This document shows positions 28,501 through 38,827 of a stretch of DNA of 64,000 bases, in pieces. Under the pieces are notes generated by a model. That model was given only the letters and a program-made list of their open reading frames with translations. It had not been told where the DNA came from and made no database searches. Position 1 is the stretch's first letter. Each line of letters begins with the position of its first letter. Both the position numbers and the translations under genes were made by a program. Source of the stretch: Pseudocolwellia sp049933045 (lineage in GTDB: Bacteria > Pseudomonadota > Gammaproteobacteria > Enterobacterales > Alteromonadaceae). The stretch lies in NCBI RefSeq assembly GCF_049933045.1, contig NZ_CP187926.1, positions 3,658,001 through 3,722,000 of the forward strand, written 5' to 3'.

Positions 28501-31500
28501 TGTCATTAATAACAGGTGAGTCGTTTATGCTGATAACCGTTATAGTTGCCGTTGTACTTGCTTCAGCATCTTGACCATCTGAAATGGTATAACTAATAAT
28601 CGCTGTTCCATTAAATTCAGGTAACGGTGTATAAGTCACTTCGCCCGTAGCTGATATATTAACGATACCTGTATCAACAGATATTTCGGTTATTGTTAAG
28701 GTGTCGCCCTCAACATCCGTATCGTTAATCAATACATCAAACGTAATATTTGTATCTTCATTTAATGTTGCTATATCGCTATTGGCTATAGGTGCATCAT
28801 TAACACTGTCAACCGTAACAATCGTCGTAGTTTCTACGCCTTCTTGTCCATCAAAAACGGTATAGCTGATAGTACTTGTACCGTTAAAGTCTGCATCAGG
28901 AACAAACAGTATTGCGCCTTTTTCTGTAATGGACACCGTGCCATTGTCTACTGACAGTTCAGTTACTGATAACGTATCGCCATCAGCATCACTATCGTTC
29001 GCTAATACATCAATTTCTACACTGGTATCTTCATCAATCGTTGCCGCATCTATCTCAGGTATCGGTAAATCATTAATGCTATTCACCGTGACTGTTACTG
29101 TGCCATCAACATCGATGGTACCGTCAGAAACCGTATAGTTAATGATATTAGTACCGTGGAAATGCTCACTTGGCGTATAAATAATCTCGCCATTTTCAGA
29201 TAGCTCAACGATACCTTCTTCTGTGCTATACGCGGTTACCGTTAACGTGTCGCCATCTACATCGCTGTCGTTATTTAACACGTCAATCGTTAAGCTATTG
29301 TCTTCGTCAACACTGCGTGTTTCAGAGACAACAACCGGTGCATCATTAACGCTAACAACGGTGACTTCGGCTGTTACTTCAATCTCTGCGCCATTACCGT
29401 CTTTAATGGTATAGGTTATGGTCGCTGTACCATTAAAGTCAGCGTCAGGTACGTAAACAATTGAGCCTGATTCAGATAAAGATACACTACCAGTATCAAC
29501 TGACTGACCTGAAACCGTTAAGGTATCGCCGTCAACATCAGTAACATTCGCTAAACCTGTGATTGTTATACTTGTATCTTCATTCACGCTTTCTTCATTA
29601 ATACCTATAACGGGCACATCGTTAACGCTATTGACGGTTATTGCAACCGTACCAACCACTTCTGCGTCGTTACCATCTGAAATGGTATAGCTCAGTGTCG
29701 CTTCACCATTGAAGTTGGCTGTTGGAACAAACTCAACTTTACCTTCTTCTGTTATCGTGGCTTCACCAGAATCTGTTGATACATCGATGATAGTTAATGC
29801 ATCGTCATCAACATCCGTATCGTTGTTTAGTACATCGATAATAACGGTCGTATCTTCATCGGTTGTTGCTATATCGCTATTCGCTATAGGTGCATCATTA
29901 ACACTGTCAACCGTAACAATCGTCGTAGTTTCTACGCCTTCTTGTCCATCAAAAACGGTATAGCTGATAGTACTTGTACCGTTAAAGTCTGCATCAGGAA
30001 CAAACAGTATTGCGCCTTCTTCTGTAATCGATACAGTACCATTATCTACTGACAGTCCTGTCACTGATAACGTATCGCCATCAGCATCACTATCGTTCGC
30101 TAATACATCAATTTCTACACTGGTATCTTCATCAATCGTTGCCGCATCTATCTCAAGTATCGGTAAATCATTAATGCTATTCACCGTGACTGTTACTGTG
30201 CCATCAACACCAATGGTACCGTCAGAAACCGTATAGTTAATGATATTAGTACCGTGGAAGTGCTCACTTGGCGTATAAATAATCTCGCCATTTTCAGATA
30301 GCTCAACGGTACCTTCTTCTGTGCTATACGCGGTTACAGTTAACGTGTCGCCATCTACATCGCTGTCGTTATTTAACACGTCAATCGTTAAGCTATTGTC
30401 TTCGTCAACACTGCGTGTTTCAGAGACAACAACGGGTGCATCATTTACGCTAACAACCGTTACTGCAACCTGATTAGTTGCAGAACTACTGCCTGCATCG
30501 GTATTACCGTCTGTAATTGTATAAGTTATGGTTGCAATACCATTAAAGTCTGCAAGTGGAGTAAATACAATATTGCCATCACTGTTTATGATAACTGTAC
30601 CTTCATTTGCAGGTACACTAACACTAAGAATAGTTATGTCTTCATCATCTACATCAACATCGTTACTCAACGCGATAATAGTTACCATACCATCTTCATT
30701 TAATGATGCTGTGTCGCCATTCGCTTGAGGAGCATCTGGCGTTGCGCTAACTTCAACAGTTAATGTTGCTGACGCTGATCCGCCTGCACCATCACTAATT
30801 GAATAAGTAATAGTTTCTGTGCCATAAAAATCAGCTGCTGGCTGGTAAGAAATACCACTTGGTCCTGTTGATATAATGGCACTACCACCTGAACTTATAC
30901 TGTCGACGCTTAATACCGTTAATGTTTGACCTGTATCACTTTCTGTATCGTTTGTTAAAACGTCAATAAATGTTGCGTTAGAATCTTCATCAACATTTTG
31001 GCTATCATTGTTAGCAACAGGCGTTTGGTTTACTAATGTAAGTGCTAAGTTAGTTGCTTCAACTTGCTGACGTTGATTTAGCCCATCTACATAATTCAAC
31101 TCACCTAATACCGCCAATTCAGTTGTTGCTTGTTCAGGTACAAGGTTATCTGTATTCACTTTTAAGAAGAGTACATATTGTTCAAGGTTAGTATCATTGT
31201 CAGAGTTAACTATTCCACCTAAAGGTAGCGTTATTAACTGTCCACTTTGAGTCACATCTAAATTTACAGGAACATCAGTAGCCGCATCATTTATATCGTT
31301 AGGGTTATTTGCTGTATGCAAACCTGTTTCGAATATAGATGTTAATGTGGCTGAGTTTTCAACATAGGTTAACAATGGAGGCAGCGTGAATACTAAATTT
31401 GCATCATTAAGACTACCTGCTGGAATTGAAACGGTAAGAGCTAACGATAACTCTTCGCCTTGAACAAAGTTTGCATCTACAGTATCTGTATCTGAGGTTT

Positions 31501-34500
31501 CTGTTAATTCGGCTACAACTGAAATTGACAGTTCGTCTGCACTGGTTACTGTAAATAAAGTAGGGTTATTGTTATCAGCGCTGTTGGCATTATCATCAGA
31601 CATTGTGTCTGTAAAGTTAGTACCTGAAGCCGTTAATTGAGAGGATATAACCGTATCGTCAGCAACACCTGCATCAACTACAACACTGAATGAACCTGTA
31701 ACACTGCTCCCTGGCAGAACACTGCCCACGTTAGCATCATAAGGTTCTGTGGTTACAATAGAGCCTTGGCTTACAATACCAGAGCCAGATACTAACGTTG
31801 TATTAGTCGGTATTGGTTGTTGTAAATCTACGTCCGTTGCGGTTACTGAACCTTGGTTGAGTAATGAAAAGTCGTATCGAACCGTATCACCTGGGTCAAC
31901 ATTACCATCGCCATCAACATCATTCGTTAACGTCCAATATTCATTCACTACAACATCTGGTGCACCTTCAGTTGCGTTTGCATTTTGAGCAATCGCATTG
32001 ATTGAAGAGGCTTGATATCCGTCTACTTCTGAGCTGTTACTATCGGTATTTTCCGTTGGCGTTTGGTCGCTTCCAACATTACCTTGTAAATCATACGAAC
32101 CTTCGGTCTCAACACTCACATCAAACGTTACTGAAACAGAACTACCTGCGGCTAATGTATTTATAACAGCCGATAAATTATCGGTAGTAACGCTACCTGT
32201 TCCATCACTAATGGTAAACGTACCATCTAAGTAGCTTAATCCTGCAGGAATGATGTCGGCTAAAGTAATACCCGTAAGTTCTTCTGTGCCTAGGTTACTT
32301 AGGTTATAAGTAACGGTTAATGTGTCGCCAACACTAACGGCTGTATTATTATCGGTATCATCTGATAACTGAATGCTTTGCTCAACATATAAATTATTGG
32401 TTGCTTCTGTAGGAGCACCTACCACTAAGCTATTTGCTTGGTCGCCGTTGCTGTCATCGTTATCTGCATCGGTAAGCTCTGATACAGTAAGGTCTGAATC
32501 TACGCTACCTTGTGCGGTAATGGTTGTACCATCTGCAACGTTTTCATTCACAACCACTTCATAGGTAATAATTGCAGACGTGCCGCTATTTAAACTACCT
32601 ATATCAGCAGTAATTTGCGTAGCTGTTTCAGTAATAGTACCTGTAGTTGTTACCGAGTTAGCAACATAAGTTGTGTTATTTGGGATATTGCCCGTGAAAA
32701 CAACACCAGTAGTATCAGATCCATCATTATATAATGTAGCTTCAATGGTTAATGTGTCACCTGGATCAGCATAACCATCGCCATTTAAATCATTACTTAT
32801 GATAAATGTTTGACCTGCATTGATAAAACTAGCGCTGTTAGACGTTACCGCTAAAGAGTCACTAAAACTATATTCACGTTCATTTGTGTCTTCACCCACT
32901 AAACTTGAATATTTTCCGTTTTGTAATTCAACCAGTAAAGCATGGTCAATATCAGCGTTATTATCTACAGTCATTTCAAACGAAAAGGTCTTTTTGCCAT
33001 TAACAACGGTAATACTGCCTAAATCAACTTTTAGTAATGCGCTGTCTGTATCATCTAATGTTCCATTGCCGTCAAAACTACTATTTACATAGGTAAGTCC
33101 ACTTGGAATTTTTAGCTCTAACGAAGTATCAAACGCATCACTGCCATTGGTATCAGGTGTTATTTCTACTGTATATACAACGCTATCGCCTAAAGATACT
33201 GTACTTTTGTTTGAGGTGATTTCTGCTACTAAATTAGGTTCAATAATAACAATATCTAATGTAGATGCGGTTGCGGTTGCACCACCACCACTTGCTATTG
33301 CTGAATTAGTTAATGTAGTGCCTTGAGAGTTATCAGCTTCATCTAATACAGTTGCGACTATTGTTAACATAAAGAAGTCGTTCGTTGTATCTCCGTCAGA
33401 CACGTTGCTAACATCACCTAAATCAATAGTGACGTTGTTGCCATCTACCGATCCTATTGTTGCATCTCCAGTTACATGAATGTTACTACCTGCAGATAAG
33501 GTGCTCGACTTAAATTCTAGATTGTCTGGCAATGTATTGATAACAAGTACATCGCTAATATCACCCTCAATTACGTCTACACGAAGATCGATACTTACCG
33601 TTTCACCAATCGTTATATGATTATTATTTGCATGAAGCTCATTTAACTCAGATTGAACTGCAATAGAGTTATGAATAGTTACCGTGCTTGAGCCTGACTC
33701 GTTATAGTTATTAAGTAACGTGTCGCTATCATCGTCGCTATTTTCTGTGCTTCCATCTCTAGCATCTCCAGTTAACGTACTGAAATATGATGCAGTAATT
33801 TGGTCGCTTACACTATCGCCAGCACTTGCTGAGTTAGCAACAACAACATCATAAGTAAGCGTTAAAGTAGACAATGGCGGTAAGTCTACAGTGGCTAATT
33901 GTAAAGTATCACCTGTTAGATTCGTGGTTTGTTGGCTTACATCACTTACACTTGCCACTGTTGATGTACCCGTTAATACAACATCATTATTGGTATTAGT
34001 TAATGTAATATTAGAAAAAGCCTCAGAACCAGAACCTGTTCCATCTGGTGCACCTAATAAAGACGCTGGTATAATATTTAATAAATCTGCACGAAATGCG
34101 GTACTGTCTGTTGATGTATTGGTTAATACCGTTTGATACGAAATAGTATCGCCTGCGTCACTACCTGTAGCACCCGAAATTATAGTATGGCTTATGGCTA
34201 AGTTTGGTTCAGTTACTGCAATTGTAACATCACTGCTTGGCGGAGTTGTTACACCTGCATAGTTTAACGTTGCTGTTGAATCTAGCTCGACACCTTGTTG
34301 ATTAGTTAAAATGTTATCTACAGAAACCTCTATTTCTATTGATACGCTTTGTGCATTAGTGCTGCTGTTTTCTATCGTTCCAAAATCTAAAATTATTGGA
34401 TCAGTACCTGAACCCGGAGTGGTACTTGGGTTAAGCGTTGCAGAAAAATCGCTTGCTGGTAAATTAATTGCTATTGGCGTGTTATCAAAGGTTAAGCCTG

Positions 34501-37500
34501 CTGGTAAATCTAAGGTATAAACAAAGTCATCGGTTGTTCCTGTAGGAATACCAAACGTAGCCGTTAGCGTAACTGTATCTTTAATATTAGCGTTTTCTGC
34601 TGATGTAATTAGGCTTACTGTTGGTGCATTTGCTGTAATAACCTCTGTAGTCATTACAATTAAGTCGTTAACTGCTTGGCTCGATGTATTATTTTCTTGG
34701 CTACCTGTGCGTTCACCTGTATCACTATCTGCTGCACCGGGAGCTGCATCGTTTGTACCTTTAGCGCCTGGTAGAGTTGTTATGCTAAAGTCTGCGATTG
34801 TAGAAACTTGTTCTTCAAAACCAATACTTACATCTACATTAGCACTGTATTTAACTTCAAGAGACTCGCCCGCATCTAAATAGCGTTGTTCCTCGTCTGT
34901 TAAACATGAACTATCAACAGTTAAATCGTTCCCTGAAAAACTCGCACAACTTGATACGTCAACAGTACTGCTATTAGCACGTGTAATTGTTGCACTTGTT
35001 ATTGATGGTGAATTTAAGCGTGTTGGTAATGTTTCTTCTATTAGCCATTCCCAACCACGTACTACATCTGTTTGGTTGTCGTTGGTAGCAGTTAACGTGT
35101 AATTTAAAGTATCGCCACCGTCTACACTGTCTGGTGTGGCTATGTTAGTTAACGATAAATGTGGTGTTCCTATAACGCCACTTGTTGAAGCGCTATCTGC
35201 TTGAGCAACATTTGACTGATTATTGTAGTGTATTTGCCCGTTAAGAGTTTTGTTATCGGTACGGTTGTTGTCTTCAGTATTCAGATATACCGCATCAAAA
35301 GTAACAATAATATATTCGGCATTTCCATCATTGTCGATATTAGTAATATCACCTAAGTCGAATTTAAGTACGTTATTAGCATCAACCGTGGCAGTAATAC
35401 TTTGATCTGTAGTTGAAAGATTACTCTCTACTGCTGATGATAAACCTGTATCGAAAACGCCTCGTACTGTCGCAGTACCATCAACATAACCAACGCCTGC
35501 TGGTAAGGTAACATCAATCAATGCATTAGCTGCTGTAGCGGCTGTTGTACCTTCTGGAATGGTTACTTGTAATGAATATTTTGCTACTTCGCCAATCGCA
35601 AACACTGGTGTGCCTGATTCGCTTGTCCAGCTTTCGCTCGATGAAATAAGCGTTAAGCTATCCGCTGTTGGGTTAGTAGTAGAAGCCGTTTCAGTAACGT
35701 TAGTTGAGTTATCTCGCTCTAACGCTACATCACCACTTTGGCTGTCTGCAGTACCTGACGTTACCGTCGAGTATGATGCGCCAGATTGTACGTCATCTTT
35801 AACAACGGCAGTATAAGTAAAGGTCACTGTTTCATTTACAGCAAGAGAACCCGTTGTTATATAGTCTACTGAAGTGCCATTATAAGTATAAGTATAACCT
35901 GGGGCAGTTGTATCTGCTGTTGCACCTGTAGTTAGATCAAATAAATTAGCGTTAAGCGCGCTATTAATATCTATATCGTACGCTGTTGCTGTACCCACAT
36001 TCTTTACAGTAATAGTTGTGGTAACAGTATCGCCCGCTTGTAAAGAACTACTCGGTGAAAGTGAAGTCGTAACCTCTAACTCGTGCTCTACAAAAGAGCC
36101 AGATACACTTGTATTTACAGTAGTTCCTGAGAACGAATTATAAGTTAAATCAGTATCAAGCGTTTTTGTTTGCGGTGCATTTAATGCCGCGTTAGCTGCA
36201 ACATCTCGAACAATAGCATCAAAAGTAAAAGAAAAGGTGTTGTTGCTTGTATCATTATCACCTGTAACAGTAGTTGTAGATGGCGAATCAAAGTTAAACA
36301 CAACATCTTGTCCACTCGTAAACGAGCCTGTCGGAGTAACTGTTGGATCTGTATCAACTGTGCCTGCAAAACCTGATATTGAAACAGCAGGAGAACTTGC
36401 ATCAAACTCTACACCGCCCGGTAGTTCGGTTGTAATACTTAAACCCGATGTTTCACCTTCAGGTAAAGTAACTTCAACAAGATACGTTACGGTATCGCCA
36501 ACAACAAAGTTGCTACTCGAGCCTGAACCATTAGGTGAAACACTATTGATAGATGTACTTATAGACGCACTGGCTACCGTTAAAGTTTTTTCGCTACTTT
36601 CTGCAGGAAAAGCTGGAGCCCCATTAGCACTAGCCCATGCAGCTTCAGCAGTTGAGTTAATGGTTTGGCGTGGTGTAACATCGTCAGAAACATCGCGTGT
36701 ATAAGTAATAACTACAATTGAGCCTGCAGGAACAGCATTGTTCAACGTTAAATCGCCGTCAGCTAATGTTCCAGAATATGCTGTTGTAGCCGTGTCATCT
36801 ACAGTAACACTTGTTAATACTGCGCCGTCTAATCCTGTTATTGCTGGTGCGTTAGCCGTAATATCATGTGCATCTGCACCGCCAGTATTCTCAATGGTTA
36901 ATGTGTAGGTTATAACATCGCCAGCATCTACCGTTGCAGATGCGTTATCAATTAATGTGATAGATAAGCTTGGGGCTCTAACCATTAATGGCACGCTATT
37001 AATTTCGAGTGCAGCCTCGCCAGCGGTATTTTCTGTACTGCCCTGAAATAAATTAGTTAAAGAAAGTTCATCAGAAAAAGGGTCTGTAGATATGGTTGCA
37101 GTAATATCTACCGAAATAACCTTAGCTTCAGTCGTATTTAAATCTGGCCAAGTAATGTTAAGTGAATTAGTTGAACTAACATGCTCAATATTGCTAGGCG
37201 TTAAACCCGCTGTATCATCAACTGATAATACGATATCTGTACCAAACGATGTGCTGATACTTGTTACGTCGAATACCGGTAAAGGGAAGAAATCATCAAA
37301 CACAATATTTTGTGTATCGCCCGACGGAATGTTCATGCTTAATCTAAACGTAACCGCCTGCCCTGGTACATATTCAGCTGCTGAATTAACAATAACTTTA
37401 CTGGTAGTAATAGGAATAATAACGCCGCCAGCAGATGAATTATCCATACAGTTTACAGCGCCAGCGGTTAGAGAATAAGTAGCCAAACTAGCACTACCTA

Positions 37501-38827
37501 ATGCGTCTGATGCAAATACAGAGTCTGTAGATTTATATGCTTGCTGAACCGTTGCGGTATATTGAATGGTAATAGTTGTACTTGCAGCTAAATCGCCCGT
37601 TACTGAATGGATATCATAAGTTACGGTAGTATCGTCGCCACTTGTACCTGTTGTAGGTGTAATTGATGTAGTTACGCCCGATACAGTCATACTTGTATGA
37701 GCAGTAAATATTAAGCCGTCAGGAAGTGTATCTACTAACACTAAACCATTAGCTTCATCATACTCACTTAACTGAATGTTATCGGTAATCGTGATCACTT
37801 GGCCTGGCGATAAAGCTGTTTCAGAAAAGCTTTGCTGAACCGCTAAATGTTTGGCTGTTATTGTTGTGCCTGTTGATGCAAGTTGAGTAAGCGTTGTGCC
37901 AGCAGGATATTCGCTATCAAATGTTGCATTATTTTGAATAGTGACAGCACTACAGCTAGCACCATTTAGAACACTTTCAGGTACATAACCAGAAATCCTG
38001 ATTTCAGAATCATTTAAGCTATTTGAACCCTGAATATTGTCACAGCTAACACTTATCATACCTCCTTGGTTAGCGCTTTCAGGTTCATCATCCACCGTAC
38101 AATTAGTTCCTCCGGTAATAGACACGGGAGCTGTAAACTGTAAGTTATTATCTAAGGTATCTTGTAAAAGGGTGTTAAAAATCTGTTTTGAATTGGCAAC
38201 ATCAATAATATGGCGATAAGTTAGAAGAAAGTTTGGCCCTGGAACAATTTCTGATTCGATAGCGTCATTGCGATATTCATACGATGTCACTGTTGCTTGA
38301 ATATTAGCACTCAGCTTTGTACCTATAATGGCTGTATCGCCTGTTGCAGAGTCGCCATATTGATACACAGGTTGCGCATCTACATTTAAGTTTTCACCTA
38401 TATCTGCACTCGCACCTAATGTTATACATACCGACGTATTAAGCATAGGTCCGTTCGCAACTACCGAGCCTACTGATAGTTTTATTATATGTAACGCGTC
38501 GCCCTGCGTACCAGTTACCTCAGAATTACTCAACGAATCAGTAATTGTTCCTGATGAAGAAAAATCACCTAATGATTCAACACTTAATGCATTACCAAAC
38601 ATGCTCGCACTGTTAAGTGTAATTTTGGCATCGGTTATTAAGCGAATATAAGGGCCATATCCTGTAGTGCCCGTATTACTAAAACCAACATCAAAACACT
38701 GCTCTTCTCCAGCAAATGCTGAAGCTGGTAATTCATTCGTCACAGTCGGAGTTGCACCAAAAGCTTGAAAGCTTAAAGTTAATGCTGAAGTAGCAATAAA
38801 TAAGTGTCGAAAAAAGTGAGTTAGCAT
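25523..38827 (-). CDS. Giant repeat-rich surface protein with GlyGly-CTERM-like tail
   Basis: A single 4434-codon frame. The signal peptide ends near FQAFGA. Residues ~45-2590 are DUF11-like conserved repeats (GDTVTYTVEVT-type strands with conserved D/G turns). Residues ~2596-3709 hold twelve cadherin-like tandem-95 repeats, each with DEDxxxxIDVLxNDxDxDGD and a (F)NGT..I.Y.. strand. A Calx-beta domain follows (~3780-3895), then a PKD-like segment and thrombospondin type 3 calcium repeats (DSDGDGIPDDQEG and DSDGDGIPDYLD, near 4000-4023). Next is a choice-of-anchor U-like domain (~4043-4183), then two more cadherin-like repeats. The end is SSGGAINFGTLFMLISFTLF then VILRRNN: a GG motif, hydrophobic helix and Arg cluster, as in GlyGly-CTERM rhombosortase substrates. 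It is probably a calcium-stiffened adhesin exported by type II secretion and processed at the tail; this is inferred from those domains. Confidence 0.9.
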   Translation of the reverse strand: MLTHFFRHLFIATSALTLSFQAFGATPTVTNELPASAFAGEEQCFDVGFSNTGTTGYGPYIRLITDAKITLNSASMFGNALSVESLGDFSSSGTITDSLSNSEVTGTQGDALHIIKLSVGSVVANGPMLNTSVCITLGASADIGENLNVDAQPVYQYGDSATGDTAIIGTKLSANIQATVTSYEYRNDAIESEIVPGPNFLLTYRHIIDVANSKQIFNTLLQDTLDNNLQFTAPVSITGGTNCTVDDEPESANQGGMISVSCDNIQGSNSLNDSEIRISGYVPESVLNGASCSAVTIQNNATFDSEYPAGTTLTQLASTGTTITAKHLAVQQSFSETALSPGQVITITDNIQLSEYDEANGLVLVDTLPDGLIFTAHTSMTVSGVTTSITPTTGTSGDDTTVTYDIHSVTGDLAASTTITIQYTATVQQAYKSTDSVFASDALGSASLATYSLTAGAVNCMDNSSAGGVIIPITTSKVIVNSAAEYVPGQAVTFRLSMNIPSGDTQNIVFDDFFPLPVFDVTSISTSFGTDIVLSVDDTAGLTPSNIEHVSSTNSLNITWPDLNTTEAKVISVDITATISTDPFSDELSLTNLFQGSTENTAGEAALEINSVPLMVRAPSLSITLIDNASATVDAGDVITYTLTIENTGGADAHDITANAPAITGLDGAVLTSVTVDDTATTAYSGTLADGDLTLNNAVPAGSIVVITYTRDVSDDVTPRQTINSTAEAAWASANGAPAFPAESSEKTLTVASASISTSINSVSPNGSGSSSNFVVGDTVTYLVEVTLPEGETSGLSITTELPGGVEFDASSPAVSISGFAGTVDTDPTVTPTGSFTSGQDVVFNFDSPSTTTVTGDNDTSNNTFSFTFDAIVRDVAANAALNAPQTKTLDTDLTYNSFSGTTVNTSVSGSFVEHELEVTTSLSPSSSLQAGDTVTTTITVKNVGTATAYDIDINSALNANLFDLTTGATADTTAPGYTYTYNGTSVDYITTGSLAVNETVTFTYTAVVKDDVQSGASYSTVTSGTADSQSGDVALERDNSTNVTETASTTNPTADSLTLISSSESWTSESGTPVFAIGEVAKYSLQVTIPEGTTAATAANALIDVTLPAGVGYVDGTATVRGVFDTGLSSAVESNLSTTDQSITATVDANNVLKFDLGDITNIDNDGNAEYIIVTFDAVYLNTEDNNRTDNKTLNGQIHYNNQSNVAQADSASTSGVIGTPHLSLTNIATPDSVDGGDTLNYTLTATNDNQTDVVRGWEWLIEETLPTRLNSPSITSATITRANSSTVDVSSCASFSGNDLTVDSSCLTDEEQRYLDAGESLEVKYSANVDVSIGFEEQVSTIADFSITTLPGAKGTNDAAPGAADSDTGERTGSQENNTSSQAVNDLIVMTTEVITANAPTVSLITSAENANIKDTVTLTATFGIPTGTTDDFVYTLDLPAGLTFDNTPIAINLPASDFSATLNPSTTPGSGTDPIILDFGTIENSSTNAQSVSIEIEVSVDNILTNQQGVELDSTATLNYAGVTTPPSSDVTIAVTEPNLAISHTIISGATGSDAGDTISYQTVLTNTSTDSTAFRADLLNIIPASLLGAPDGTGSGSEAFSNITLTNTNNDVVLTGTSTVASVSDVSQQTTNLTGDTLQLATVDLPPLSTLTLTYDVVVANSASAGDSVSDQITASYFSTLTGDARDGSTENSDDDSDTLLNNYNESGSSTVTIHNSIAVQSELNELHANNNHITIGETVSIDLRVDVIEGDISDVLVINTLPDNLEFKSSTLSAGSNIHVTGDATIGSVDGNNVTIDLGDVSNVSDGDTTNDFFMLTIVATVLDEADNSQGTTLTNSAIASGGGATATASTLDIVIIEPNLVAEITSNKSTVSLGDSVVYTVEITPDTNGSDAFDTSLELKIPSGLTYVNSSFDGNGTLDDTDSALLKVDLGSITVVNGKKTFSFEMTVDNNADIDHALLVELQNGKYSSLVGEDTNEREYSFSDSLAVTSNSASFINAGQTFIISNDLNGDGYADPGDTLTIEATLYNDGSDTTGVVFTGNIPNNTTYVANSVTTTGTITETATQITADIGSLNSGTSAIITYEVVVNENVADGTTITAQGSVDSDLTVSELTDADNDDSNGDQANSLVVGAPTEATNNLYVEQSIQLSDDTDNNTAVSVGDTLTVTYNLSNLGTEELTGITLADIIPAGLSYLDGTFTISDGTGSVTTDNLSAVINTLAAGSSVSVTFDVSVETEGSYDLQGNVGSDQTPTENTDSNSSEVDGYQASSINAIAQNANATEGAPDVVVNEYWTLTNDVDGDGNVDPGDTVRYDFSLLNQGSVTATDVDLQQPIPTNTTLVSGSGIVSQGSIVTTEPYDANVGSVLPGSSVTGSFSVVVDAGVADDTVISSQLTASGTNFTDTMSDDNANSADNNNPTLFTVTSADELSISVVAELTETSDTDTVDANFVQGEELSLALTVSIPAGSLNDANLVFTLPPLLTYVENSATLTSIFETGLHTANNPNDINDAATDVPVNLDVTQSGQLITLPLGGIVNSDNDTNLEQYVLFLKVNTDNLVPEQATTELAVLGELNYVDGLNQRQQVEATNLALTLVNQTPVANNDSQNVDEDSNATFIDVLTNDTESDTGQTLTVLSVDSISSGGSAIISTGPSGISYQPAADFYGTETITYSISDGAGGSASATLTVEVSATPDAPQANGDTASLNEDGMVTIIALSNDVDVDDEDITILSVSVPANEGTVIINSDGNIVFTPLADFNGIATITYTITDGNTDAGSSSATNQVAVTVVSVNDAPVVVSETRSVDEDNSLTIDVLNNDSDVDGDTLTVTAYSTEEGTVELSENGEIIYTPSEHFHGTNIINYTVSDGTIGVDGTVTVTVNSINDLPILEIDAATIDEDTSVEIDVLANDSDADGDTLSVTGLSVDNGTVSITEEGAILFVPDADFNGTSTISYTVFDGQEGVETTTIVTVDSVNDAPIANSDIATTDEDTTVIIDVLNNDTDVDDDALTIIDVSTDSGEATITEEGKVEFVPTANFNGEATLSYTISDGNDAEVVGTVAITVNSVNDVPVIGINEESVNEDTSITITGLANVTDVDGDTLTVSGQSVDTGSVSLSESGSIVYVPDADFNGTATITYTIKDGNGAEIEVTAEVTVVSVNDAPVVVSETRSVDEDNSLTIDVLNNDSDVDGDTLTVTAYSTEEGIVELSENGEIIYTPSEHFHGTNIINYTVSDGTIDVDGTVTVTVNSINDLPIPEIDAATIDEDTSVEIDVLANDSDADGDTLSVTELSVDNGTVSITEKGAILFVPDADFNGTSTISYTVFDGQEGVETTTIVTVDSVNDAPIANSDIATLNEDTNITFDVLINDTDVEGDTLTITEISVDTGIVNISATGEVTYTPLPEFNGTAIISYTISDGQDAEASTTATITVISINDSPVINDITANTLLSQGVIIDVLSATNDVDMDALSISSAISENGTVIINSDGTITFTPTDEFVGVAIVNVCVSDINGGVTCTDVSVTVVDPNVAPTVNDVALKAIEDTSLTFTLVGSDLENDDLTFILIDQPNGEVSGSLPLVTYTPPANFNGETTLTYQANDGKLDSNIATITITVESENDLPVAIDDNVTIFSFDPTEIDVLANDTDVDEDDVLSVIGATASIGEVSWTTTGLSYTPDASFVGSTFVEYTIEDSSGATDTAIVFIDINTEGDELLPVISVPEDIFIDANALFTKVDLGEASAVDRFGQPLPVSLVDGLIFYEPGVNTAFWSAMDEEGRVSIASQLVKVRPLVSIDKDQEVLEGHTISVGVHLNGHSPEYPLSIPYTVTGSADGSDHTLVDGVLIFESGSNELIKFEVLADDVMDPLETITITLSDTINRGNKFEHNITIREDNVDPDVTLVATQSNEQRVVITQGGENVTISSNIIHPNANNEYLYTWDNIEGVLIDEDSEIDTFSFNPNNVPLGLYQVTLDIVDLDDTEFDDKATIFIEVVSTLATLTSADSDGDGIPDDQEGFSDSDGDGIPDYLDAISECNVLPEQGSFTKGYLVEGDPGVCLHIGTYAFTSNTGGAQVSDETDSDNTDENTEVLEDDLEATNVGGIFNFIAYGLPDEGQSYKIVMPQRRPVPENAVYRKYFEDTGWFNFVETGNNFVRSTAGEPGYCPPPGGNVWEAGLIEGYWCVEIEIVDGGPNDADGLVNGTIIDPGGVGVLGTGGNTLPEAEDDEVELVFNTSIEIDILGNDVDADGDLLEITSATAFFGEVEIINNALFYTPPENFIGQEQITYGISDGNGGTDIGTVRINIISNNPPIAVDDVATVDVENSIIIDVLSNDTDPNNDIITLVDVTSTSGTVFIMSDGTISFTPAAGESGIVFLDYIIADERGAEATAQVTITVNKVTVRIDNSSGGAINFGTLFMLISFTLFVILRRNNNRKSAHYAH
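28767..29359 (-). repeat. Intragenic segmental duplication, copy encoding cadherin-like repeats 7-8
   Basis: About 593 bp nearly identical to 29865-30457, offset by exactly 1098 bp (366 codons, four repeat domains). It encodes the same SVDEDNSLTIDVLNNDSDVD and TIDEDTSVEIDVLANDSDAD units with a few substitutions. Confidence 0.9.
29865..30457 (-). repeat. Intragenic segmental duplication, copy encoding cadherin-like repeats 3-4
   Basis: Partner of 28767-29359. Differences are scattered single bases, mostly silent, which indicates a recent duplication or ongoing gene conversion. Confidence 0.9.

Noticed and set aside
28767..30457. Possible CRISPR or tandem-repeat array
   Set aside because: The repeats are in-frame protein domains of about 91 residues within one long gene.
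25731..38219. Many plus-strand ORFs of 60-155 codons opposite the giant surface-protein gene
   Set aside because: They are antisense shadows of a repetitive low-complexity coding frame, share its periodicity and have Ser/Thr/Val-rich composition with no domain or ribosome site.
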